Shown here: one piece after another, positions 8,991-16,206 of the stretch | Layout: every line of letters starts with the position of its first letter | Position numbering within the stretch: the stretch's first letter is position 1 | From: DASVRZ01 sp038230215 | Lineage (GTDB): Bacteria; Verrucomicrobiota; Verrucomicrobiia; Chthoniobacterales; DASVRZ01 | Assembly: GCA_038230215.1 (NCBI GenBank) | Contig: JBBRNR010000009.1 | Coordinates: 62,001-126,000, forward strand | Direction of reading: 5' to 3' | DNA: 64,000 nucleotides | Made by a program: the position numbers and the translations under genes | The notes under the pieces: generated by a model | Seen by the model: only the letters and a program-made list of their open reading frames with translations | Told to the model about the DNA's origin: nothing | Database searches by the model: none

Positions 8991-9740
8991 CTAACGCCGC
9001 GCGACGACCGGAGTCATAACCACCATTTTAGGAGTTACTTCGATGGACTTCATTTTGCCCCCGGCGCTGGCTTCTTGTTTCATAGCTTTAATGAAATCGG
9101 CGAAGATAAATTGGTCGATTTGGTCGTAGAGCAAGCCGGGTAGAGACAGGCTGCCGACGTGGCCTGCGAGCGGATGGAGATCGAGTCCGGCAGTGTTCAC
9201 AGCGGGAATGTAGGTGCCACCAATATAGACCGGGAGGGTGAAGAGAAGGTATTTTTTCGTGATCCGAAACGCCTTGGATTGCAGATGCACGAACGAGGTG
9301 TCGTAAGCCAGCACCGAGGTGGGAATGGTGGGATTTTTCGGAGCCTTGATGCGATTTTTTAGATATGCATTGAGCTGGGCCTCGCTGTAGCCGAGGCGGC
9401 GCGGAGTCTCGATGGCCTCCTGCATTTCCACGGAGAGCGACGGGGCGTCGATGATCTCGGCACCCATTTCCTTATGGTCGGCCGGAGCATCAAATGGCGG
9501 GCGAACGGCTTGAATGAGGCACGCGACGAGAAAAGCGAAGAGGACCGTCTTTAGGAAAGTTTTAATAACCCTCCCCGTGGCCGCGTTGGCCTCGGTGGAA
9601 CGCCTGGGCTTGACGACTTTCTGCGGCTTTTTCGCTTCCTCTACCAGAGTCGAGCGATCCAGACGCGTGCCGCAGCTGTGGCAATAAACGCGTTGGGTTT
9701 CATTTTCGTGCCCGCATTCCAGACATTTGAGAGTGCTCAT
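8991..9740 (-). CDS. Zinc-ribbon membrane-anchored protein of unknown function
   Basis: A 249-residue protein. The N-terminus has a zinc ribbon: Cys6 and Cys9, then Cys20 and Cys23 (CLEC...CHSC). A basic linker follows, then one transmembrane helix at about residues 59-78 (FLKTVLFAFLVACLIQAV). The remaining 165 residues are predicted outside the cytoplasm and match no motif I know. The start 3 bp after the stop of the FmdB-type gene (stop at 9744) suggests coupled translation from the same message. Both neighbours carry cysteine ribbons. No function is proposed. Confidence 0.6.
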   Translation of the reverse strand: MSTLKCLECGHENETQRVYCHSCGTRLDRSTLVEEAKKPQKVVKPRRSTEANAATGRVIKTFLKTVLFAFLVACLIQAVRPPFDAPADHKEMGAEIIDAPSLSVEMQEAIETPRRLGYSEAQLNAYLKNRIKAPKNPTIPTSVLAYDTSFVHLQSKAFRITKKYLLFTLPVYIGGTYIPAVNTAGLDLHPLAGHVGSLSLPGLLYDQIDQFIFADFIKAMKQEASAGGKMKSIEVTPKMVVMTPVVARR

Positions 9741-9743
9741 GGG

Positions 9744-10079
9744 TTAATCGGCCGCTGGTTTAGGGGTGGAGGGCTTGGGGGTTTCCGCTTTCGGAGCGGC
9801 GGGTTTGCTTTCACTGGTGGCTGGGGCCGGCGCGGCAGGACTTCCTTCGCTCTTGGCACCTTTCTTGTAATTGTCGCTGCGATAATCGGTGATGTAGAAG
9901 CCCGATCCCTTGAAAATAAGGCCCGCACCCGTGCCGATCTGGCGTTTCACAGCTCCCTCGCCCCACTCTTCCAACTGGCATTTTTCCTTGGGGCAAGTCT
10001 TGAAGGCGTCGTCCTTCATGGATTGATAAGCGTCGAAATTTTTACCGCATTTCTCGCAGTGATACTCGTAGGTGGGCAT
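9744..10079 (-). CDS. FmdB-family zinc-ribbon protein
   Basis: A 111-residue protein beginning MPTYEYHCEKCGKNFDAYQ, the hallmark start of the FmdB putative regulatory protein family. CxxC (residues 8 and 11) pairs with the cysteines in TCPKEKC to form a zinc ribbon. The second half is a low-complexity Ala/Pro/Lys tail (residues 70-111). I placed the start at the ATG 10077-10079 because the family begins with MPxYEYxC. An upstream in-frame start at 10163 would add 28 unconserved residues and run toward the repeat array. It is the first gene of a three-gene minus-strand run. Confidence 0.82.
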   Translation of the reverse strand: MPTYEYHCEKCGKNFDAYQSMKDDAFKTCPKEKCQLEEWGEGAVKRQIGTGAGLIFKGSGFYITDYRSDNYKKGAKSEGSPAAPAPATSESKPAAPKAETPKPSTPKPAAD

Positions 10080-10152
10080 GTTGTGGATGTTAATTACCAG
10101 CAGTGCGCTTGGAATGCAATCTTCGTGCCGCAAAGTCCACGACTTGCACAAT

Positions 10153-10425
10153 CCGTCGCTCAAAGAAACCGCCCGGTCGGCGTCAGAAAGCGCCCAGTCG
10201 GCTGTATTTACCGCCCGGTCGAGCTTGGAAACGCCTCGGTCGGCCTCATCAACAGCCCGGTCGGCCTCATCAACAGCCCGGTCGCCCCCAGAAACACGCC
10301 GGTCGGCTTCATGAATCCCTCGGTCGAACTTGGAAACACCCCGGTCGGTCTTCCAAACAGCGCGGTCGATGCCTTAAACCCTCCGGTCGATGTCATAAAT
10401 AGAGCGGTAAGCGTCATATTGGCAC
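10153..10425. repeat. 21-bp-periodic repeat array A
   Basis: Thirteen successive copies of a degenerate 21-bp unit fill most of the 439-bp gap between two divergent gene starts. The core CGGTCG or a close variant begins at 10153, 10174, 10195, 10216, 10237, 10258, 10279, 10300, 10321, 10342, 10363, 10384 and 10405, always exactly 21 bp apart. The two central copies are identical over the full unit, while the flanking ones diverge between cores. All three forward frames stay open for much of the array because 21 is a multiple of 3, which produces spurious reading frames. The flanks (10080-10152 and 10426-10518) hold nothing else I recognise. Confidence 0.9.
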
Positions 10426-10518
10426 ACTTTGAGCCTTTTTTCGAAAAAGAGGCTGGTTTTCAGTCTTTGGAGGCTAATTTTTCTGGGCAACAACCCACTC
10501 CGCTGACAGCTTTCTCCC

Positions 10519-11235
10519 ATGAAAAACGAATTTAACAACCGCCTGGGCATGGCCAAAACCGTGCTCACCACCCTCGACAAACCTGCCAACTTCGCCATCT
10601 GGCAGGGAAAACCGCCCCTCGCCTTCACCAAAAAAGTCGCCCTCCTGCGCACCAAAGTCGCCCAGAACGAGACCCTCCTGAGCGAACAAGAGGCCATCAT
10701 CACCGGTTTTGCCGAGCAAAAAGACAGCAGCGAGATCGAACTCGAAGACCTCGCCCACGAGATCGGCGCCGCCCTTTCCGACTACTACGACGACAACGAC
10801 CACCAGGACCTCTCCGCCCAGGTCGATTTCTCCATCTCCGCCTGGCGCACCCTTCGCGAGGAATCCCTCGTCGCCCGCGCCCGCATCGTCGAGAAAAACC
10901 TCGGCACCACCCTCACCGCCGACGCCGCCGGATTGGTGGATTACGACCTCGACGCCGCCGACCTCACCGCCCTCAGCGCAGCCATCGCGAGTTACAACGA
11001 TATCATCCACAGCCCGCAAGCCGCCATCGCCAACCGCAAATCCCTCACCAAAGCCGCGCGCCCCACCTTCCGCGACATGAGCAACATCCTCGGCAGCCTC
11101 GACAAACTCATCCTCCGCTTCCGCAAAACCGACGCCGGCCGTCAATTCGTCGATGCCTACCTCGCCTCCCGCATCGTGCGAGACCTCGGCACCAGCCCCG
11201 CCAAAGACGACCCGACAACACCGCCAACTCCATAG
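10519..11235 (+). CDS. Conserved helical hypothetical protein
   Basis: A 238-residue protein without a signal peptide or membrane segment. It is mostly helical, with a Thr/Pro-rich tail. Notable segments are RLGMAKTVLTTLDKP near the start and RQFVDAYLASRIVRDLGT near the end. Codon use is extremely C-rich at third positions, unlike the AT-richer cassette genes that follow. Size and general layout resemble the protein at 39431-40141 (both about 237 residues, helical, ending in a low-complexity tail), but I see no convincing alignment. Function unknown. Confidence 0.6.
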   Translation: MKNEFNNRLGMAKTVLTTLDKPANFAIWQGKPPLAFTKKVALLRTKVAQNETLLSEQEAIITGFAEQKDSSEIELEDLAHEIGAALSDYYDDNDHQDLSAQVDFSISAWRTLREESLVARARIVEKNLGTTLTADAAGLVDYDLDAADLTALSAAIASYNDIIHSPQAAIANRKSLTKAARPTFRDMSNILGSLDKLILRFRKTDAGRQFVDAYLASRIVRDLGTSPAKDDPTTPPTP

Positions 11236-11310
11236 GAGTTTCAGTGTTATGGAGAAAACGAAGCCGCCACCCTGTAGCTCTTTGCCAAACGAAACTTTCG
11301 CCTACAACAT

Positions 11311-11317
11311 GTTAGGC
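11311..11317 (+). other. First recombination core (GTTAGGC) of the cassette cluster
   Basis: GTTAGGC stands at the left edge of the cassette cluster, inside a short inverted repeat (GCCTAC...GTTAGGC). A full attC partner arm is not evident upstream, and the CGCTGATCTTG segment of the other sites is missing. It could be a degenerate attC or an attI-like insertion point. Confidence 0.5.
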
Positions 11318-11349
11318 GGCTCGACGAATCTCTATTCCAAAGAACCGGA

Positions 11350-11601
11350 ATGAAAGCAGCCACAATTGGAACACTCGTAGTTCGCGGTAACGCTTTGGCC
11401 ATGCTTATCGTGGCCACGAGAAGTTTGTTTATTTTTGTCTATGTGCTCTATGACCCAGTTGTTGCACCACGGGCGTCAGCTCCAGGCGCCATGCGTTACA
11501 CTCTCACATTAGCTTTCTTAGAGCTTGGCATTTCTCTTCTACTTTTTATTTTCAGCAGACGTATCGGCCTGTTGTTTTCACGCGGTCTCGCCGAGTCTTA
11601 G
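11350..11601 (+). CDS. Cassette gene 1: small two-helix membrane protein
   Basis: An 83-residue protein with two predicted transmembrane helices (about residues 15-34 and 49-68) joined by a short Pro/Ala loop, and a basic segment FSRRIGLLFSRG at the end. It starts 33 bp after the core at 11311-11317, and its stop lies 35 bp before the attC at 11636. It resembles no family I recognise. Small membrane proteins of unknown function are common in integron cassettes. Codon use is less GC-biased than in the genes on either side of the cluster. Confidence 0.6.
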   Translation: MKAATIGTLVVRGNALAMLIVATRSLFIFVYVLYDPVVAPRASAPGAMRYTLTLAFLELGISLLLFIFSRRIGLLFSRGLAES

Positions 11602-11635
11602 CACCCATGCCACATCTCACCTTCAACACACCGCC

Positions 11636-11737
11636 GCCTAACCATACTCTCAGCGAATCCTCCGGGCTCGTCACGAGCTGTGCTGTCGCACATCTCGCGC
11701 CGTTCCCTACGCGTCGCTGATCTTGAGGTCGTTAGGC
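11636..11737 (+). other. attC-like recombination site 1
   Basis: The site runs from GCCTAAC (11636-11642) to GTTAGGC (11731-11737), 102 bp. The inner arms share TCAGCGA next to the outer cores (top strand at about 11650; bottom strand opposite CGCTGATCTTG at 11715-11725), with unpaired bases between, as expected for a folded attC with extrahelical bases. Confidence 0.8.
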
Positions 11738-11757
11738 GCTCTTTGACTATCGCCATT

Positions 11758-12138
11758 ATGAAAAAAACATTACAGATTGCATTGCTATTTGCTGGCTTGT
11801 TCCTTGGCTGCGGACAAATGGAAAGTCAAAACGCGAATAACGATCTGGTAGGAACGTGGACCGAAGGTAACAAAACCTTTACACTAAATCCAGATGGGAC
11901 CGGAAGCTCGCATGCGACGATTAAAATTGGGGCGTTTGATACCCCAGTCTCGATTGAAGGATCGTGGATGATTGCAGACGGTTATTTATATACTACGGTC
12001 AAGTCATCCACACTTCCGAAGCAGATTCCAGTCGGTTTTAAAGACAGAGACAAAATTGTAAGCATCGACCAGGAAACATTTCATTCGATAGACAACCAAG
12101 GCAAAAAGCACACCTATCACAGAAGAGGTTTACGATAA
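11758..12138 (+). CDS. Cassette gene 2: small lipoprotein
   Basis: A 126-residue protein that starts with a lipoprotein signal peptide: MKKTLQIALLFAGLFLGCG, lipobox LFLGC with the modified Cys at residue 18. It is therefore probably membrane-anchored outside the cytoplasm. The mature part has LVGTWTEGNKTFTLNPDGTG and SIEGSWMIADGYLY, a beta-strand pattern like lipocalin-type or DUF-type small lipoproteins that begin with a GxW motif. I chose the ATG at 11758 because an earlier in-frame start at 11680 would translate the attC site. It lies 20 bp after the core at 11731-11737 and ends 19 bp before the next attC. Confidence 0.72.
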   Translation: MKKTLQIALLFAGLFLGCGQMESQNANNDLVGTWTEGNKTFTLNPDGTGSSHATIKIGAFDTPVSIEGSWMIADGYLYTTVKSSTLPKQIPVGFKDRDKIVSIDQETFHSIDNQGKKHTYHRRGLR

Positions 12139-12157
12139 ATTCTACCCCCGACCAAGT

Positions 12158-12261
12158 GCCTAACGAGAACAAGATCAGCGACGCGTAGGGACGGTGCGGC
12201 TCCTGCCCAAGCAGGAGACATGACGAGCCCGGAGTGTTCGCTGATCTTGTTCTCGTTAGGC
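12158..12261 (+). other. attC-like recombination site 2, unusually symmetric
   Basis: A 104-bp site bounded by GCCTAAC (12158-12164) and GTTAGGC (12255-12261). Next to the cores the arms 12165-12180 and 12239-12254 are perfectly complementary (GAGAACAAGATCAGCG), so the terminal stem is 23 bp without a mismatch. The loop region contains a further hairpin, CTCCTGC...GCAGGAG. Confidence 0.88.
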
Positions 12262-12287
12262 GCTGAACCACACGCTTCTATATTGCT

Positions 12288-12626
12288 ATGAATTCATTGC
12301 CTATTCTTCGTTATTGGCCTTTCGTCATCGCCTTTTTCTCCTGTATCTTAGCTGGTTTGGTATTTATTCAATGGCGTCATAAAAGAGCTTCCCCAAAGAA
12401 GGTATCTTCACCAATGCAACCAACCCTATTCAGTTGTTATCTTTTTTGCCTTCTTATGCCCGCTATTTTGGGCATTCAGGTAGATTATTACTATCGAATT
12501 GTCCAAATCTATTTGGGATTCTGGCTATGGGATGAGTTTCGTAAGCTATACCGTTTGTGGCAGGCCTCGACGCAAAACAATCCCAATACACAGGACACTA
12601 ACTTACTTCCACTCAACCGCACCTAA
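12288..12626 (+). CDS. Cassette gene 3: small membrane protein
   Basis: A 112-residue protein with a transmembrane helix at residues 11-28 (WPFVIAFFSCILAGLVFI), a basic cytoplasmic loop (QWRHKRASPKK), and a second hydrophobic region at about residues 46-62. An aromatic stretch (DYYYRIVQIYLGFWLWDEF) follows. It starts 27 bp after the core of attC 2, and its TAA (12624-12626) lies within the first core of attC 3, so gene and site overlap. No family recognised. Base composition is clearly AT-richer than the exporter genes downstream, consistent with acquisition as a cassette. Confidence 0.62.
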   Translation: MNSLPILRYWPFVIAFFSCILAGLVFIQWRHKRASPKKVSSPMQPTLFSCYLFCLLMPAILGIQVDYYYRIVQIYLGFWLWDEFRKLYRLWQASTQNNPNTQDTNLLPLNRT

Positions 12627-12708
12627 CACGTCCGTTGCCGCTTTCTGCGCTCCACCTTCGCAGCTACCTCGCCACGCTCCGCCGTCGCTGATCTTGTTCT
12701 CGTTGGGC
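12621..12708 (+). other. attC-like recombination site 3
   Basis: The site runs from ACCTAAC (12621-12627) to GTTGGGC (12702-12708), 88 bp. The 3' side CGCTGATCTTGTTCTC is identical to that of attC 2, while the 5' arm is poorly complementary. It may be the eroded last site of the cluster; the exporter gene follows 24 bp later on the other strand. Confidence 0.72.
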
Positions 12709-12731
12709 CGCTTTACACTTACTAAGCCGAG

Positions 12732-13670
12732 TTACATTGCACTCTTTGGCTCGCCGTTGAGGAAGACGTCCATCTGCTGGCCGACATAGACGGGGAAAGC
12801 GGGGCGCTCGAAGCGGTAAATGATTTGCAAAACGCGGGTATCGACGCGCTCGCTGCTGAGGCCGGTGAGCGATTGCTTCGGCACGACATAGGGCTCGATG
12901 CGGACGAAATGGAGCACGACTTTTTTGTCGCGCGAACCTTTCAGAAACGCCACGGCTTCGCTGCCTGGGATGACGTGCGAGGCGTAATCTTCGTCCACGT
13001 CGGCGCGGAGTTGAAATTGATCGACGTCGCCCAGGAGCATCGCGGGCACATTGGTATTTAACTCCGCTGGCTCGCCAGCGCGGATGTTCACCTGGAGGAC
13101 GCGTCCATCGCGCGGCGCGAGGGTGGTGAGTCTTTCCAAGGTCACCTGGGCACGGCTGAGATCGGCCTCGGCCTGCTCCAACTCGGCCCGCGATTTTCCG
13201 AGGCTGGCACTGGCTTGCCGCGCGGCGAAGTCGGCCCGCGTGCGTTCGTCTTCGCTGGAGACCTGGCTCTTCGACAGCTTCTCGATGCGCCGCAGCGTGT
13301 CGTTTTTATCGGCCAGCGCGACCTCGGCCAATGCAATGGAACTCCGCAGCACGCCGACCTGCGCCTGCTGGCTGGCGATGGCGGCCTTGGCGTCGCGGTC
13401 GTCGAGTTTGAAGAGCACGTCGCCCTTTTTCACCGTGTCGCCGACGGTCACGTTGACCTCGGAAACCAGGCCCGCGCTCGTCGGAGCGATCCGGACGTTT
13501 TCATTCACCGACTCGACGAGGCCACTCGCGCCGAGGGAATTGGCGAAGGGCGCGGACGTCGGCTGGGCCAGTGGAGCCACATGCGGATCGGGCCGGCGCA
13601 GTTTGGAGACGAGGAGAAACGCCATCACCACTCCGATGACAGCGAGATAAAACGTGGGTTTGCGGAACAT
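12732..13670 (-). CDS. HlyD/DevB-type periplasmic adaptor of an ABC exporter
   Basis: A 312-residue membrane fusion protein. It has an N-terminal membrane anchor (residues 5-23), a barrel-sandwich half at GLVSEVNVTVGDTVKKGDVL (about 67-87), and a long coiled-coil hairpin (about 95-180, rich in Ala/Glu/Arg). The second half-motif is APRDGRVLQVNIRAGE, followed by a beta-barrel domain. It links an inner membrane transporter to an outer membrane channel. The ATPase gene starts 17 bp upstream on the same strand and the permease beyond it, so the three form a DevBCA-like or MacAB-like export system. The substrate cannot be told. Confidence 0.88.
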   Translation of the reverse strand: MFRKPTFYLAVIGVVMAFLLVSKLRRPDPHVAPLAQPTSAPFANSLGASGLVESVNENVRIAPTSAGLVSEVNVTVGDTVKKGDVLFKLDDRDAKAAIASQQAQVGVLRSSIALAEVALADKNDTLRRIEKLSKSQVSSEDERTRADFAARQASASLGKSRAELEQAEADLSRAQVTLERLTTLAPRDGRVLQVNIRAGEPAELNTNVPAMLLGDVDQFQLRADVDEDYASHVIPGSEAVAFLKGSRDKKVVLHFVRIEPYVVPKQSLTGLSSERVDTRVLQIIYRFERPAFPVYVGQQMDVFLNGEPKSAM

Positions 13671-13686
13671 AAATTTGGAACTCGAA

Positions 13687-14370
13687 TCAGGATTTTTTCT
13701 GCGCGTGGATGCCTTTCACCACGCCATCCTCCATCTCGGCGATGCGGTCGGCGAACTCAAAAATGCGGCTGTCATGCGTCACCACAATCACCGCGCGGTC
13801 GGGGCGAAGGGCTGTTTCCTGGAGGAGTTCCATCACTTTGTGGCCACTCTTCGCGTCGAGCGAGGCGGTCGGCTCGTCGCAAATAATCAGCCGCGGCTCG
13901 TGCACCAGCGCCCGGGCGATGGCCACGCGTTGCTGCTGGCCGCCAGACATTTGCGTGGGATAGGAACGCAGCCGGTCCCCCAGCCCGAGTTCGGAAATGG
14001 TGTGCGCCGCACGTTCCTCCGCCTCCTTGCGCGAGCAGCCGTTGATCAGGAGCGGCACGGAGGCGTTTTCGAGAATAGTCAGCGTCGGAATCAAATTAAA
14101 TTGCTGGAAAATGAACCCGATGTTCTGACCGCGAAACCGGGTCAGCTCGCCCGGTTTCATCTCGTCCAGCGCGTGATCGAGCGTGCGAATGCGGCCTTCG
14201 TCGATCTTCAAAGTCCCGCAGATCACGCTCAGCAGCGTCGTTTTTCCGCAGCCGGACGGGCCAACCATCATGAGCAATTCGCCAAACTGCGCGGAGAAAT
14301 TCACATTGCGCAGCGCGAAGACACGCTGGTCGCCGACTCCGAAGGTTTTCACGACGTTTTCGACTTCCAC
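13687..14370 (-). CDS. ABC transporter ATP-binding protein (DevA/LolD type)
   Basis: A 227-residue nucleotide-binding subunit. It has Walker A GPSGCGKTT (about residues 38-46), a Q-loop at FIFQQFNLIPTLT, signature MSGGQQQRVAIARAL, Walker B LIICDEPTASLD, and the switch His in VVTHDSRIF. This subfamily powers lipid or lipoprotein export and MacAB/DevBCA systems. It lies between permease and adaptor genes on the minus strand, but a 214-bp gap with a palindromic element separates it from the permease, which is unusual inside such an operon. Confidence 0.93.
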   Translation of the reverse strand: MEVENVVKTFGVGDQRVFALRNVNFSAQFGELLMMVGPSGCGKTTLLSVICGTLKIDEGRIRTLDHALDEMKPGELTRFRGQNIGFIFQQFNLIPTLTILENASVPLLINGCSRKEAEERAAHTISELGLGDRLRSYPTQMSGGQQQRVAIARALVHEPRLIICDEPTASLDAKSGHKVMELLQETALRPDRAVIVVTHDSRIFEFADRIAEMEDGVVKGIHAQKKS

Positions 14371-14439
14371 GGCTGGGGAAATAGGCGGCTTCAGAAGGAA
14401 CCTCCTTCATTCGGATGGAACTCGGATGTGAAACTCTGG

Positions 14440-14560
14440 GGAGCGCGGGCGGCTCGCCTGCTGTTTTCGGCGGCTCGCCGAAAATCTGTGGACGCCCATC
14501 GAACCGCCACGCGGCCATTCGGCGAGCCGCCGAATGGTGCAGGCCAGCGGCCCGCGCTCC
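14440..14560. repeat. Nested palindromic element (REP/MITE-like)
   Basis: A 121-bp stretch between permease and ATPase genes is bounded by an outer inverted repeat, GGAGCGCGGG (14440-14449) and CCCGCGCTCC (14551-14560). Inside are two compact hairpins, TTTTCGGC/GCCGAAAA at 14464-14484 and CATTCGGC/GCCGAATG at 14516-14536, each with a five-base loop (GGCTC and GAGCC) complementary to the other. The structure is typical of small dispersed palindromic repeats and codes for nothing convincing. Confidence 0.75.
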
Positions 14561-14584
14561 ACGGATTGTGCGCGCTTGACGGGT

Positions 14585-15718
14585 TCATTTGAAGACCACC
14601 GCTGGCTCGAGTTTGGCAATCTTGTGCAGGCCGAAGAGCGCGGACAGGCAGCAGATGAAAATGATCACACCGCCAGTAAAGGCCAAAATTTGCCACGGCA
14701 TGAAGAATGGCGGCTGACCTTTTTTAATGACCAGATTTCCAAAGAGCGCGGCAAGTCCCACGCCCATCCCGTAGCCGACGGCCCCGACGACGAACGCCTG
14801 GAGAAAGACCATTTTCGCCAGGGTCGGCATCGTCGCACCCATCGCTTTGAGCGCGGCGAGATAGCGCAGATTCTCGTGGATGAAGAGGTAAAAGGTCTGC
14901 CCCGAGATCGCCACGCCGACGATGATCCCGAGCAAAACCACGGTGCCGAAGGAGATCGGAATCCCGGTATTTTTGACATACCACCAGATGGTTTCCCATT
15001 TGAAGGCCTCCGCCTCCACCGCCCGCAGACCGGGCAGTTTCGAGATTCGCGCCGCGCACTCGGCAGGGGAAATTCCAGCCCGGGGTTGCACGAGGATGAA
15101 GGACAGCCGCTTCCGCACAAATGGCACATATTCCAGCGCCCGATCGTAAGTCGTATAAACATAAGGCTGCCCAAAAAAACTCCGGGCCGTCTCGCAGATT
15201 CCGACGACCCTCGCCTCCTTGTCGTTGATCTCAAAGGTGGTGCCCAAGTGGAGTTTGAGTCCCTTCTTGGCAAATTTTTCCGTCGCGACCTGATCCACGA
15301 TCACCGCGTTGGGCAGCCGCAAATCCTCGATTCGGCCCTCTTTCATCACTGCCGGACGGCCCACCAGTGTCGCCGTATCGAGCCCGGTGAGCTGGATTTG
15401 CTGAAACGATCCATCCTCCAATCGAGTCTGAGTCAGCCCCCAATACAGACGCACCGCCCAATCGACGCCGGGCACACTGCGAACGCGGTTCACCTCGATC
15501 TCGCGCATGGCCGTGACCTCATTCACCTGCTCCACGGCCCGATCCATCACCCAGACTGAGGCACCGATGTTTCGGATCGTCGCTGTGCACCACATCATGA
15601 GTCCGCAAAAAACCGACGACTGCTGCGACATGAGCAGTGCGCAAAACGTGAGCCCGCAGACCAGCATGGCGTATTTCGCCCGGTCCCGAATGAGCATGAA
15701 GATCGCAATGCGCAGCAT
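14585..15718 (-). CDS. ABC exporter permease (DevC/FtsX type)
   Basis: A 377-residue permease with the FtsX-like arrangement: one N-terminal membrane helix after MLRIAIFMLIRDRAKYAML, a large extracytoplasmic domain (about residues 40-240), and three membrane helices in the C-terminal third (VVLLGIIVGVAISG, FVVGAVGYGMGVGLAAL and GGVIIFICCLSALFGL). I start it at the ATG 15716-15718 because related DevC-type proteins begin with this MxxAxxMLxxDRxKY segment. A start at 15748 is possible. The frame stays open for another 417 bp upstream only because it enters repeat array B. It is the first gene of the exporter operon. Confidence 0.87.
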   Translation of the reverse strand: MLRIAIFMLIRDRAKYAMLVCGLTFCALLMSQQSSVFCGLMMWCTATIRNIGASVWVMDRAVEQVNEVTAMREIEVNRVRSVPGVDWAVRLYWGLTQTRLEDGSFQQIQLTGLDTATLVGRPAVMKEGRIEDLRLPNAVIVDQVATEKFAKKGLKLHLGTTFEINDKEARVVGICETARSFFGQPYVYTTYDRALEYVPFVRKRLSFILVQPRAGISPAECAARISKLPGLRAVEAEAFKWETIWWYVKNTGIPISFGTVVLLGIIVGVAISGQTFYLFIHENLRYLAALKAMGATMPTLAKMVFLQAFVVGAVGYGMGVGLAALFGNLVIKKGQPPFFMPWQILAFTGGVIIFICCLSALFGLHKIAKLEPAVVFK

Positions 15719-15841
15719 CGCAGGCAGTCTTTGGCGATGCGCCGCCATTTGCAACCCGCGAGTGAGCCCTATGAAGTGGAAACTGGCGGGCCATGGGTTA
15801 ATGGGCGTCCCTCTGGCAACGCCGGGCCTCGCCCCATTCGT

Positions 15842-16206
15842 CTTCCGGGTCGTTCTAAACTGCTTCCGGGGCACTTTGAACGCCTTCCGGGGCGCTTTGA
15901 ACGCCTTCCGAGCCTCTCTGCACGTCTTCTGTATCTCCCTGTTCGTCTTCCGAGGTCGTTTTGCACTGCTTCCGGGGCGGTCTGATCTGCTTCCGGGGCG
16001 GTCTGGACGCCTTCCGGAGCGAGTTGCAGTGCTTCCGGAGTCCGCTGAACAGCTTCCGGGGTGAGTTACAGTGCTCCCGGACTCGATGGGAGCGCTTCCG
16101 CTCGAGTCTGATCGTCTTCCGGGGCTCGCTCTACGTCTTCCGCGACGAGTTGCACGTCTCCGCAACCTCCCTGAAGCGCTTCCGGTCGGGCGAATCAGCT
16201 TCCGGG
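15842..16206. repeat. 21-bp-periodic repeat array B
   Basis: About eighteen degenerate units with core CTTCCGG lie between two divergent starts (permease at 15718 and hprK at 16282). Cores occur at 15842, 15863, 15884, 15905, 15926 and 15947, then after a 1-bp insertion at 15969, and from there every 21 bp to 16179, with a last copy 20 bp on at 16199. The best full units read roughly CTTCCGGGGCGAGTTGCAG plus two bases. Both strands show open frames through the array. The flanks 15719-15841 and 16207-16281 contain no other feature I recognise. Confidence 0.9.

Larger units (their letters stand above)
11311..12708 (+). mobile_element. Gene-cassette cluster (attC sites without integrase, CALIN-like)
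   Basis: Three small plus-strand genes are each followed by an attC-like site ending in GTTRGGC. Recombination cores lie at 11311, 11731, 12255 and 12702, which gives cassettes of about 420, 524 and 447 bp. Each gene starts 26-39 bp after a core, ends shortly before or inside the next attC, and all three read the same way, the standard integron cassette layout. The three attC 3' ends share CGCTGATCTTG before the core. Coding content is visibly AT-richer than the flanks. No tyrosine recombinase with IntI features is present in the window, so it is a cluster of attC sites lacking an integrase, or the distal part of an array. Confidence 0.82.

Noticed and set aside
9678..10535. Long plus-strand frame through the FmdB region and array A, with repeated PVGLINS heptads
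   Set aside because: It overlaps two well-supported minus-strand genes and stays open in the array only because the 21-bp period removes stops from several frames at once.
11680..11757. Earlier start for cassette gene 2
   Set aside because: It would translate the 3' half of attC 1; the lipoprotein signal begins at 11758.
15719..16165. N-terminal extension of the ABC permease into array B
   Set aside because: The added residues are low-complexity Arg/Ser heptads from the repeat; related permeases begin near 15718.
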